A stretch of 51,860 bases of DNA from Oxalobacteraceae bacterium (GTDB taxonomy: Bacteria; Pseudomonadota; Gammaproteobacteria; Burkholderiales; Burkholderiaceae_D), in the NCBI GenBank assembly GCA_947454305.1, contig CANGJE010000008.1:1-51860 (forward strand). The letters are read 5' to 3'. Positions 16,442 to 23,810 of the stretch are shown piece by piece. A program made the position numbers and the translations under genes. Below the pieces are notes generated by a model. It was not told the origin of the DNA, ran no database searches, and saw only the letters and a program-made list of their open reading frames with translations. Each line of letters starts with the position of its first letter. The first letter of the stretch is position 1.

Positions 16442-17698
16442 TTAGAACCGGTCGACTCGGTAAGGCTTAGGATCAGCAAATGTTTCGCGACCACAGATCA
16501 TTTCAGCGAGCAGACGCGCACTGACGGCTGCTTGCGTCAAACCATGATGTGCATGACCAAAGCAAAACCATAAACCCGGGTGCTTAGGTGCGGGTCCTAT
16601 GACTGGAAGCATATCGATAGTGCAGGGGCGGGAGCCCATCCAAGCTTGTTGATCGAGTCGAGCACCGAGTGCATACAGCTTGCGAGCAATCGGTTCTAGT
16701 CGTTCTAGTTGAACCGGTGTGGGCGGCGCATCGCGCAACGCAAATTCAGCGCCCGTAGTCAGGCGTATACCTTGCCGCATCGGTGCTAAAGCATAACCAT
16801 GATCGACATCGACAATCACATGCGTGGGTGGCTTATCGCTTGCTGCGAAGTGCATGTGATATCCGCGCTTGCGCCCCATTTTTAGTTGGTAACCCAAGCT
16901 CTGTGCAAGATCTTCACCCCAAGGCCCGAGTGCCACTACGGCCGCATCTACGCTTTGGGGTCCTTCAACCGTCGTCACTTTCCAGCGTTGGCCATCTTGC
17001 TGAAGAGTTTGAGCATCGCCATGAATAAATCGTCCGCCGCACTGTAAAAATAGATTTAGGTAGGCCGTCGTTAATGCTTGAGGGTCTTGTATTTGTCGCG
17101 AGTCGGGATAATGCACGCCGCCGATCACATCGGGATCGAGCCCAGGTTCTTTTATTTGCAATTCAGCTTTTGATAAAACCTGTACACGCAAACCATAGGC
17201 CAGGCTTTGCTTGGCCTGATCGAGACTTGTTTGTTCCGTTTCATGATGGCGCCAGACTTTGATCCAACCCTGCTGATTGACTAAATGCGTTACGCCGGCG
17301 GCTTCGATCAAAGGCGCGTGCTCAGTCCAACTGTTTTCAATCAAAGGTAGTGCGCCGGCGATCGCGGCAGGATAAAGCTGAGGCGATGAATGGCGCCAGT
17401 AACCCACTAACCAAGGCATGAGCGAAGGTAGGGCGCTCCAGTGGTAATGTGCTGAGGTTTTTTTCTGCAGCGCGTAGGCTATCAAAGTCGACCAGTCGCG
17501 TGGAAATGAATACGGAAATACGGATGATCGTTCAATCAGACCTGCATTACCAAAGCTGGTTGCTGCACCCGGGTGATCGCGATCAATCAACAGTACCTGT
17601 CGGCCCTGTTCCTGAAGTTTAAGTGCGACGCAAACACCGACGATACCAGCGCCCAGTACGGCGATGTCTGACGTGGTGCTTTGAGTTGAGTGCTGCAT
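16442..17698 (-). CDS. FAD-dependent D-amino acid dehydrogenase-like oxidoreductase
   Basis: A 418-residue DAO-family flavoprotein. The dinucleotide motif GAGIVG is at residues 16-21, followed by the LLIDRDHPGAATSFGNAGLI region typical of DadA, and the C-terminal GLWFCFGHAHHGLTQAA block that closes the FAD site. Such enzymes deaminate D-amino acids or oxidise related secondary amines in the respiratory chain. The partner alanine racemase (dadX) is not present, so substrate is open. It is encoded opposite to the copper cassette, 39 bases from its end, as a single gene. Confidence 0.78.
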   Translation of the reverse strand: MQHSTQSTTSDIAVLGAGIVGVCVALKLQEQGRQVLLIDRDHPGAATSFGNAGLIERSSVFPYSFPRDWSTLIAYALQKKTSAHYHWSALPSLMPWLVGYWRHSSPQLYPAAIAGALPLIENSWTEHAPLIEAAGVTHLVNQQGWIKVWRHHETEQTSLDQAKQSLAYGLRVQVLSKAELQIKEPGLDPDVIGGVHYPDSRQIQDPQALTTAYLNLFLQCGGRFIHGDAQTLQQDGQRWKVTTVEGPQSVDAAVVALGPWGEDLAQSLGYQLKMGRKRGYHMHFAASDKPPTHVIVDVDHGYALAPMRQGIRLTTGAEFALRDAPPTPVQLERLEPIARKLYALGARLDQQAWMGSRPCTIDMLPVIGPAPKHPGLWFCFGHAHHGLTQAAVSARLLAEMICGRETFADPKPYRVDRF

Positions 17699-17790
17699 GG
17701 TGGGTTATCTTTTGATGAGTCGCTCAGCAGGTTTTTTGGTATCGAATAGAATAAGTCAAACAACGAAAGCGTAAGCTTAAAGGATTACTA

Positions 17791-18162
17791 ATGAAGAAAG
17801 TCTATCTTCTCATCTTTTGCTTGCTGGTCAGTGCCAGTGCGTTTGCCGAGTGGTCCCATTTCTACGAGACCCGTCGCACCCATTTCTATGTCGATAACGC
17901 GAGCATTCAAGCCGTCGATGGCAAGCGTCAGGTCTGGATCTTAGGGAATTCGAAAGCGCGCAAAGGCAGCGGCGAGATTTCGTTCAAATCACTGCAGCAG
18001 TTCGACTGTAAGGAAAAAATGAATCGCGGGGTGGTCTATGCGACCTTTAGCGAAGAAATGGCCGGTGGCGAGAAGCTATCTGAGACCGACGTACCCAGCG
18101 CCTGGACGCTTGTCTTGAGCGATACCGCAGAAGAGACGCTATTCAAACAGTTGTGCCCCTAA
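17791..18162 (+). CDS. Exported surface-adhesin E-like small protein
   Basis: A 123-residue protein with a signal peptide (MKKVYLLIFCLLVSASAFA). The mature part follows the pattern of surface-adhesin E-type domains: a Trp near the start, FYVDNASIQAVDGKRQVWIL, a conserved FDCKEK in the middle and a final Cys two residues from the end, so the two mature cysteines probably form a disulfide. AAAGGATT precedes the ATG. Such domains are common small exported proteins in betaproteobacteria, and their function is mostly unknown. Confidence 0.62.
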   Translation: MKKVYLLIFCLLVSASAFAEWSHFYETRRTHFYVDNASIQAVDGKRQVWILGNSKARKGSGEISFKSLQQFDCKEKMNRGVVYATFSEEMAGGEKLSETDVPSAWTLVLSDTAEETLFKQLCP

Positions 18163-18539
18163 GGCCTGTGATCTGCGATCGATAAAAGCTGCACCAAAGC
18201 GGAACACGAAGCTAGGTACTGAGAAATCAATGAAACAAATTATTTGGGTCGTCATGGTTTGAGATGGGGTGCTGATTGGTTTAGGTGGCTCTTATAAAAA
18301 GGTTCGAATGATCGCGTTTCCAGTCAAGGCAATTGCTAGACAATGCAAAATCATTAAGCATCACGCGCTCAGCAGCAGAATTTTTTAAAACTGCGCGGGT
18401 GAGTCATCTCACGATGGCTGCCGTTTTTGTTGAATACGATGCACGCTAGTGAGCTGCAGGCAGTGCAGTTTAAGAGAAAGCGCTTGAGCCAGCGTCTGTA
18501 GAGTATTGTTTTTTGTAAGTTTTATGAAAGATAGAAGCA
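18163..18539. other. Intergenic region with a possible decayed small ORF
   Basis: About 375 bases without a confident gene. At 18230 an ATG opens MKQIIWVVMV and meets TGA at 18260; the same frame then continues for 41 sense codons to TAA 18386-18388 (ending SSRIF). This looks like a small membrane protein interrupted by one stop codon, but there is no independent support. The rest shows no clear promoter or hairpin. Confidence 0.35.
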
Positions 18540-18674
18540 ATGGGTATGTGGATAGAGATGGGGATTTTTGTCCTCGTGATTCTTTTTGCAGTCCACCAAA
18601 TTCACGACGTAAAGCGCGAACAGCGCAAACGTTTGGACGAAAAAAAAGACGAGAATCGACCGGATGCAGAGTAA
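18540..18674 (+). CDS. Small single-span membrane protein (44 residues)
   Basis: An open frame of 44 codons from ATG 18540 (a second ATG at 18546 is equally possible). It encodes MGMWIEMGIFVLVILFAVHQ, a plausible transmembrane helix, followed by a highly charged cytosolic tail (DVKREQRKRLDEKKDENRPDAE). The helix-then-charge layout is typical of real small membrane proteins and unlikely in a random frame. The ribosome site is weak (AGAAGC). I do not recognise a family. It stands 156 bases upstream of the cysteine-cluster gene. Confidence 0.5.
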   Translation: MGMWIEMGIFVLVILFAVHQIHDVKREQRKRLDEKKDENRPDAE

Positions 18675-18830
18675 TTGTGAAAAATATGTTTGGAAACTTA
18701 CCGCGTATTAGGTTATCTTTACGCCGAAATGACAAAGCTGGGCGGGTTTGTCGTAACTAAGAACTCTCTTCGCTCAAATCCCGTATGGAGCTTATGCACC
18801 TAACGCACGGTAAATATCACAGGGTGGCGC

Positions 18831-19268
18831 ATGCCGTTTGACCATTGCGCTGAATGCAGACGATGCTGTTTCGTAGAGGCGGGTTACCCTGCCCTCGAAA
18901 TAAGCCTCACTAAAAAAGAGAAGAAAGATCTCGGCAGCGTCTGCATCGAAACTAATTGTGTTCATCTCGGCCCGGTTGGCTGCACTTTGGGTGAGCGCAA
19001 ACCTTTTAGTTGCACACTTTATCCTCTCGCTTATAATCCAACCCGTCGTGAAATTTATTACGATACCGATTGCCCGGTGATGCCGGAATATATTCGGCAG
19101 TTGGATGATGCAGCGAGTGAGGCTTCCATGCATCTGGCTAAGTGCCAATCTGAACTGACCAAGCTGGAAAAGACCGACAAGGGATTTTTAAAAAATAACT
19201 TTGAAATCGACTCTGATTACTTCGATTTGAAAAAGCTTCCGTCTCAACCCTTCTCCAAGGACAACTAG
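18831..19268 (+). CDS. YkgJ-type cysteine-cluster protein (putative Zn/Fe-binding)
   Basis: A 145-residue protein that opens with Cys6-x2-Cys9-x2-Cys12-Cys13 (CAECRRCC), the hallmark of the YkgJ/UPF0153 cysteine-cluster family, with further cysteines at 38, 43, 51, 61 and 81 (RKPFSCTLYPL and DTDCPVM). The family is annotated as metal-chelating but has no settled function. The C-terminal 60 residues are charged and helical. The next gene starts one base after its stop, so the two are translationally coupled and probably work together. Confidence 0.72.
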   Translation: MPFDHCAECRRCCFVEAGYPALEISLTKKEKKDLGSVCIETNCVHLGPVGCTLGERKPFSCTLYPLAYNPTRREIYYDTDCPVMPEYIRQLDDAASEASMHLAKCQSELTKLEKTDKGFLKNNFEIDSDYFDLKKLPSQPFSKDN

Positions 19269-19269
19269 A

Positions 19270-20163
19270 ATGAATGGTTCTCTACACAGACTGCGCGAGG
19301 TGAGGCAAGCGCGTGCATCGCAAAAACTCATGCAGGTGGGCTGCCAAAGCTGGACAGCACGAAATCTCTGCGTCGAGAGCTATCACGAAGAAATCCTCTA
19401 CTACACCACCCGCTGGGACGCCTTGTGCCCCTATATAGAAGTCAGTGAAGAAATGCTGGCTACGGCGCCGCGTCCCTTTGTTGTGTACGCTCTGCCGCCT
19501 GATAGCCAGTTTGGCGTGGCTATTAATGACAAATACGGCATGGTTGACTGCTTCTCTGAAGATTTTTGGAATGAAGAGCGGCGCGCGCGTAAGTTTAAAG
19601 AATACGATAAGCAGTATCGCAACTTCACGATCACACTTGATCGCATCCCCGGCAAAGATCTGACGGCTGATGACATTTTTGAAATGGGTGCAGAGCATTT
19701 CGAAAAATGCTTCATCGCTGACGAGGAAGTCGAAGGTTTTGTTGATTACATCCGCACCTTGGATATCTTGGTTATCCGCGTCACCTCGCCTGAGGGTGTG
19801 AACGTGCTGACCGATGTGTCAGTGATTTTGCCAAAATACAATCAACTCTACGGTAGCTTCTGTCAGTGGAATCGCGAATTTAAGAATAAATCGCCAGGAA
19901 TTTTCGCTTGCCTGCTCGCTTGCCGCTGGGCGCGTGATAACGGTTTGCAGTACTACAACCTCGGCCCAGTCGATGATTACGGCTACAAGGCTCTGTTTGT
20001 GACTGACTATGAGCCGATTTATGCGTTGGCCTTGGTTGATCCCGACCATCCATTGGCACAGGATCCAACATCACCGCTCAAGATTGATTTCAAACCGGAA
20101 GAACTGAATCAAATCTACCGCAGTGGTTCAGCACCAGTTGAATTAAAGGATGTGGCTGCCTGA
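19270..20163 (+). CDS. Uncharacterised protein, possibly GNAT-like acyltransferase
   Basis: A 297-residue protein coupled to the cysteine-cluster gene (one-base gap; AAGGA inside the end of that gene). The C-terminal half has a GNAT-like order: a beta strand TDVSVILPKYNQLYGSF, then GIFACLLACRWARDNGLQYYNLGP, which resembles the acetyl-CoA-binding helix and following strand. No canonical Q/RxxGxG/A motif is visible, so the assignment is weak. The N-terminal part contains a CQSWTARNLC pair. It could be an acyl- or aminoacyl-transferase partner of the metal-binding protein; I do not recognise a named family. Confidence 0.5.
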   Translation: MNGSLHRLREVRQARASQKLMQVGCQSWTARNLCVESYHEEILYYTTRWDALCPYIEVSEEMLATAPRPFVVYALPPDSQFGVAINDKYGMVDCFSEDFWNEERRARKFKEYDKQYRNFTITLDRIPGKDLTADDIFEMGAEHFEKCFIADEEVEGFVDYIRTLDILVIRVTSPEGVNVLTDVSVILPKYNQLYGSFCQWNREFKNKSPGIFACLLACRWARDNGLQYYNLGPVDDYGYKALFVTDYEPIYALALVDPDHPLAQDPTSPLKIDFKPEELNQIYRSGSAPVELKDVAA

Positions 20164-20177
20164 TTTTATCGGCCATC

Positions 20178-20213
20178 AGCAAAACGGCTGGCGCATGCGC
20201 CAGCCGTTTTGCT
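20178..20213 (+). terminator. Perfect-palindrome bidirectional terminator
   Basis: A 36-base perfect palindrome: arm AGCAAAACGGCTGGCGCA (20178-20195) followed by its exact reverse complement, giving a stem flanked by A4 and T4 runs. It lies 15 bases after the stop of the GNAT-like gene and before the end of the convergent SET gene, so it can terminate both. Confidence 0.85.
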
Positions 20214-20277
20214 TTGTGGATGTGATCTGTCGTGATTGGTTTTACGTGGTCACTGAGATTCAGCCCCGAAAAGCGGG

Positions 20278-20706
20278 CTAGTTGTCGCTGAAATCATGGT
20301 CGTCATCAAAGCTGACATCGTAATCTAAGGTCAGCTCTTCACCGCGTTCAATATCGCGCACGGTTCTCAACACATCTTTATCGTCGAAGCGTAGGTTCGG
20401 TTTTTTTGAGTGATTGAGGTAAATCGAGATATTCACTGCATTCAGACCAATTTCCGGAGCAAAAACTCGTCCTTTTTCGACCAAGCAGAACCGAGATAAG
20501 TGCTTGCGTACCGTGCTAGGTACTTTTTTAAGTTCGATGCGTGAGAACTTTATTTCCTTGTTGCTGACCATGCTACGCAGCGGGGCAGTGCCTTTAGGTA
20601 TATCGCGTAGCGCAAATACGCCTATGCCGTGTATGCCTGAGACGCCGAGCTTGCAGTAGACATCGTCGCGTAAATGGTCGTAAAGCTTATCTTTTAGGCT
20701 GCTCAT
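20278..20706 (-). CDS. SET-domain protein (putative protein-lysine methyltransferase)
   Basis: A 142-residue protein that is essentially one SET domain. The SAM-binding start GIHGIGVFA is at about residues 24-32, the NHS motif at Asn98-His99 (LNHSKKPN) and the catalytic ELTLDY at 124-129. It should transfer a methyl group from S-adenosylmethionine to a lysine side chain; the target is unknown. No cysteine post-SET module is present. The upstream sequence (TCCCTCCC) has no Shine-Dalgarno. It lies 170 bases downstream of the SpeD-SpeE fusion gene on the same strand and may share its transcript, which is interesting because both use S-adenosylmethionine. Confidence 0.78.
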   Translation of the reverse strand: MSSLKDKLYDHLRDDVYCKLGVSGIHGIGVFALRDIPKGTAPLRSMVSNKEIKFSRIELKKVPSTVRKHLSRFCLVEKGRVFAPEIGLNAVNISIYLNHSKKPNLRFDDKDVLRTVRDIERGEELTLDYDVSFDDDHDFSDN

Positions 20707-20876
20707 TGGGAGGGATAGTTAATTTCAGTTTTGCGCGAGAGATCACGAGTAAAAAATCCTTGAGACTGTATTCAAGGTAAGTAATGCATTTTGCCGAGTA
20801 TCCGGCACATACCGTTGATCTTGCAATCAAGGCGATCAGTTAGCCATCAGAGATTTCTGCCCTCTGTCATGCGGCC

Positions 20877-22121
20877 TCACCGGAGTAGATCTCTGAAATA
20901 CCCGGGAAGAGCAAATAAGCCGTGATGCGTAGCGTCATTGTAGTAATTTAGTTTTACAAGTTCGTGTAATTCTATGCGTTGAGCGATTTCTTTTGCGCTA
21001 GTCTGAGATGGATCAAGTTCATCACTACAAAGGGCAAAGGACCAATACGCACCATATAAGGGAATATATAACCCATAGGGTGCAACCACCGCGAAATGCT
21101 GCTTTAGACGACGATAGATAGTCTGTACCGTCTCTGGGGCGAAAACAGGGGTGCCGGTATGCAGCACCATCGCGCCGCCCGGGGCCAGAATTTGTTTTAC
21201 GGATTGGAAAAATTCAGCGGTGTAGAGAGCCGACGCAGGTGTGTCGGGATCCGTCAGATCGAGTAATACCAGATCAAATTTCTCCGCACTTTCAGCGACA
21301 TAGGCCAAGCCATCACCTATGCGTATCTCAACGCGTGGATCATCCAGCGAGCCGTTGTGAATTTTGGTCAAGTACTGGCGCGAGATGCGAATTACTGCTT
21401 CATCTAATTCTGCCAACACGATGCGTTCTACGCCCGGGTATTTGAGTAGTTCTTCGGCCGAGCCACCGTCGCCACCACCTAAAATTAACGCGCTGCGCAC
21501 TTTTCCGTGTGTGATGGCAGCCGGATGAATTAAGGCTTCATGATAAAAAAATTCTTCCGCTTCTGACGTCATATAGTCGCCGTCTAAGCGAAACAATTTA
21601 CCGAATTGCGGTGACTCATGCACTTCAATCAATTGGTAGGGTGATTGCTCTCTATGCAGCAGTGGCCCGAGGCGGTACGCATAGGCGCTGTGCTTGTTCA
21701 AATATTCGTATCCCATCGCCGCATCCGCGCCGGAGGAGTTGTGACCGACTTCACCGCGCAATAAGCTCTGGTGGTTGGCATTATCGGGTTCAAACAAATC
21801 GACTAAAGAAGCAATTAATTGATTTGCTTTGTTACTGTTATCAGTAGAAAAATTACAGACGTAGACATCAAGAGTGACCGACTGCTGCTCTGGCCATGTG
21901 TGAAGTGCCAAGTGCGATTCAGCCAGAAGTACGGTACCTGTTACGCCACCCGCTTGATCGTGAGTGAGTCCAGGAAAAGCGTGAAACAACTCGCCCACGA
22001 CCGTTAATCCCGAGGCCTCTATAAGCGCTAAGCAGGAGCGACGCAACTGATCAACATCGGTCATCAACGACAGATTTTTCTTGCAACCCGAGAGGTCGGC
22101 GGTGAGATGTAGTCCCTGCAT
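20877..22121 (-). CDS. Fused S-adenosylmethionine decarboxylase-spermidine synthase (SpeD-SpeE)
   Basis: A 414-residue two-domain protein. Residues 1-125 are a prokaryotic AdoMet decarboxylase: the self-cleavage site LAESHLALHTWPE gives pyruvoyl Ser69 (Glu68-Ser69). Residues 135-414 are an aminopropyltransferase with the GGGDGG motif at 215-220, AELDEAVI for the substrate and LLDLTDPDTPA near 286-296. Both steps from S-adenosylmethionine plus putrescine to spermidine are thus in one chain: the decarboxylated product could be passed directly. Autocleavage at Glu68/Ser69 would split the chain so that the synthase stays attached to the alpha (pyruvoyl) part. Start ATG 22121 is the natural SpeD start; no strong ribosome site is visible. 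Confidence 0.88.
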   Translation of the reverse strand: MQGLHLTADLSGCKKNLSLMTDVDQLRRSCLALIEASGLTVVGELFHAFPGLTHDQAGGVTGTVLLAESHLALHTWPEQQSVTLDVYVCNFSTDNSNKANQLIASLVDLFEPDNANHQSLLRGEVGHNSSGADAAMGYEYLNKHSAYAYRLGPLLHREQSPYQLIEVHESPQFGKLFRLDGDYMTSEAEEFFYHEALIHPAAITHGKVRSALILGGGDGGSAEELLKYPGVERIVLAELDEAVIRISRQYLTKIHNGSLDDPRVEIRIGDGLAYVAESAEKFDLVLLDLTDPDTPASALYTAEFFQSVKQILAPGGAMVLHTGTPVFAPETVQTIYRRLKQHFAVVAPYGLYIPLYGAYWSFALCSDELDPSQTSAKEIAQRIELHELVKLNYYNDATHHGLFALPGYFRDLLR

Positions 22122-22491
22122 TTTTATCGTTTATTTATCCAGGATAAGGTTAAGCCTGCGTGCCACCAAAAAACCTCGGCGACTTGTGTAGCAAATTAAA
22201 TAACTCGCAGCAGGATGTAGATAAATTACAAAGCCTGCGATTTTGCCATTAAACCTCGCATATTCAAAACGTTGCTGCTGTAATTACTCCATGATTCCCC
22301 TCAGCGCAAACCTCAGTCGAGCGCATTTGGCTGTTTGCGGCGATTCTAAGCAGCAGATGCCATCCGGGCGATCAGACTTTTTGTAATACATACGCGCCTT
22401 AAGAATTTTCAAATTGGTTATCTGCTTTGTAAGGACTATAGTGTTCGTTAGCACCTATCCCGCAAATACATCCGACTGAAACAGGAAATAT
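22122..22491. other. Divergent intergenic region between speDE fusion and hydrolase genes
   Basis: About 370 bases. It contains a promoter candidate for the hydrolase gene (22414-22442, listed separately). The remainder is AT-rich with scattered GCCTGCG and AAACCTCG repeats but no clear hairpin or small gene. Confidence 0.4.
22414..22442 (+). promoter_or_regulatory. Sigma70-type promoter candidate for the epoxide hydrolase-like gene
   Basis: TTGGTT (22414-22419), a 17-base spacer, then TATAGT (22437-22442), 49 bases before the start codon. The match is moderate at both boxes (4 of 6 and 5 of 6). Confidence 0.45.
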
Positions 22492-23391
22492 ATGATCGCG
22501 TCTTCCTATCACCGCGTCTCAACGTCATTACTGAATGTTGAATATCTCGAATGGAATCCAACAGGTCAGCGTACCGCCGTGCTAGTGCATGGTTGGCCTG
22601 ATTCGGTTCGAACGTGGTTCGCCGTTGCTCCCATACTTGCTGAGGCAGGCTATCGCGTTGTGGCGCCTTCTGTGCGTGGCTATGCGGGTACGCAATTTAT
22701 ATCGTCCGACACGCCCCGCAGTGGACAGCTGTCCGCATTGGGACGCGATCTGATTGAATTTGTTCAAGCGCTGAAATTAGATCAGCCGCTATTGGTTGGA
22801 CATGATTGGGGTGCGCGTGCAGTCGCGAATGCAGCAGGTCTGCACTCAGGTATTGGTTCGCATCTTGTAATGATTTCTGTTGGCTACGGTACTAATACGC
22901 TGGGTCAGCCACTGAGTTTGGAGCAGGCAAAAAATTACTGGTATCACTGGTATATGGATACGCCAATAGGCAGAAAGTCTCTGGCAGAAGATAGGAATGC
23001 TTTTGCTCGCATCATGTGGGATACCTGGGCACCGCCAGGTTGGTTTGATGAGCAAGAATTCGCCGCCACGGCTGAGGCCTTTACTAATCCTGATTGGGTA
23101 GATGTGGTTACGCATTCGTATCGCCATCGCTGGGGATTGGTGGCGGGTGATCCTGCTTATGATGCTGATGAAAAGAGGCTCTCTGTTTTGCCCGTGCTAG
23201 CCACACCAACGCTGGTGCTGCATGGTGATGCTGATGGCGTCAATCCCATCTACAGTTCAGACGGTAAAGAGCGTTGGTTTACCGGGCCGTATCAGCGCAC
23301 AGTAATGCAGGGTATTGGCCACTTTCCTCAGCGGGAATCCAGTCGACAGGTCGCCGATGAAATACTCAGGTTTTGCGGGCTGCGCGACTAA
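22492..23391 (+). CDS. Alpha/beta hydrolase, epoxide hydrolase-like
   Basis: A 299-residue alpha/beta hydrolase with an aspartate nucleophile: GHDWGAR, Asp105, preceded by the HGWPDS oxyanion motif at 33-38. The acid residue is in HGDADGVNP and the base is His277 (GIGHFPQRE). A cap domain with WYHWYMDTPIGR lies between. The nucleophile Asp points to an epoxide hydrolase or haloalkane dehalogenase; the HGWP motif favours epoxide hydrolase. The natural substrate is unknown. A CAGGAAATAT ribosome site precedes the ATG, and a terminator follows (23432-23459). Confidence 0.78.
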   Translation: MIASSYHRVSTSLLNVEYLEWNPTGQRTAVLVHGWPDSVRTWFAVAPILAEAGYRVVAPSVRGYAGTQFISSDTPRSGQLSALGRDLIEFVQALKLDQPLLVGHDWGARAVANAAGLHSGIGSHLVMISVGYGTNTLGQPLSLEQAKNYWYHWYMDTPIGRKSLAEDRNAFARIMWDTWAPPGWFDEQEFAATAEAFTNPDWVDVVTHSYRHRWGLVAGDPAYDADEKRLSVLPVLATPTLVLHGDADGVNPIYSSDGKERWFTGPYQRTVMQGIGHFPQRESSRQVADEILRFCGLRD

Positions 23392-23431
23392 ATAGGTCTC
23401 TATTTGATATCGTTATTCGTAGTTATTTGAT

Positions 23432-23459
23432 AAAAATCCCTAGAATCTTAGGGATTTTT
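23432..23459 (+). terminator. Rho-independent terminator after the hydrolase gene
   Basis: Perfect 11-bp stem AAAAATCCCTA (23432-23442) / TAGGGATTTTT (23449-23459) with a 6-base loop and a trailing T. It isolates the hydrolase from the antenna operon that begins about 180 bases downstream. Confidence 0.85.
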
Positions 23460-23491
23460 TCATTCAATCGGTATTTTTTCTGACTAAGCAG

Positions 23492-23520
23492 TTGACGTCC
23501 GATGGAATTATTGTCATTAT
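23492..23520 (+). promoter_or_regulatory. Promoter candidate of the pucBA operon
   Basis: TTGACG (23492-23497), a 17-base spacer, then CATTAT (23515-23520). The -10 box lies inside the first TGTN12ACA operator, so a repressor bound there would block RNA polymerase directly. The leader to pucB would be about 110 bases long. Confidence 0.55.
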
Positions 23521-23529
23521 TTAGTGACA
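23512..23529 (+). promoter_or_regulatory. PpsR/CrtJ-type operator 1
   Basis: TGTCATTATTTAGTGACA fits TGT-N12-ACA and also the stricter TGTC-N10-GACA. PpsR/CrtJ proteins bind this motif as redox- and light-responsive regulators of photosynthesis genes in purple bacteria. It overlaps the -10 box. One such site occurs by chance about 13 times per 52 kb, so the weight comes from the pairing with operator 2 and the position. Confidence 0.72.
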
Positions 23530-23537
23530 ATTAGAAG

Positions 23538-23555
23538 TGTACATAATCAGTTACA
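23538..23555 (+). promoter_or_regulatory. PpsR/CrtJ-type operator 2
   Basis: TGTACATAATCAGTTACA is a second TGT-N12-ACA (TGTA-N10-TACA), 8 bases after operator 1 and 26 bases centre to centre, about 85 bases before pucB. Tandem palindromes 8 bases apart are a known arrangement for cooperative CrtJ binding. Confidence 0.7.
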
Positions 23556-23639
23556 CCGATAGTTGGTCGATGCCGCCTTATGAAATTTATTTCGGGGGTG
23601 GATTCAGTCGTAAGCGATGTCTTATTAGGAGGTGTCACG

Positions 23640-23792
23640 ATGTCAGATAAAGACAAAGTTTGGCCGACCGGTTTAACGGAGGCTGAATCAGAAGAGATAC
23701 ACCGTCATCTGATCCAAGGAACGCAAATTTTTGGGATGATTGCAGCATTCGCCCATTTGCTTGCGTATATCTATTCACCCTGGCTTCACTAA
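23640..23792 (+). CDS. pucB: Light-harvesting complex 2 beta chain
   Basis: A 50-residue bacteriochlorophyll-binding antenna polypeptide: a polar N-terminus with TGLTEAESEEIHRHL, one transmembrane helix and the C-terminal SPWLH. His39 is the axial ligand of the ring bacteriochlorophyll, with Ala35 at the -4 position (A-x-x-x-H), and His21 is the conserved upstream histidine. Aligned without gaps to the Rhodoblastus acidophilus LH2 beta chain (offset 9), the arginine that contacts B800 (Arg20) is Gln29 here. A very strong AGGAGGTG ribosome site precedes ATG 23640; the frame extends upstream to 23580, but that start has no ribosome site and falls outside the family. pucA follows 18 bases later. 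Confidence 0.93.
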   Translation: MSDKDKVWPTGLTEAESEEIHRHLIQGTQIFGMIAAFAHLLAYIYSPWLH

Positions 23793-23810
23793 CCCGAAGG
23801 GAGACTAGAA

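Noticed and set aside
18688..18762. 24-codon frame after the small membrane protein
   Set aside because: No ribosome site and no plausible fold; probably the 5' leader of the cysteine-cluster gene.
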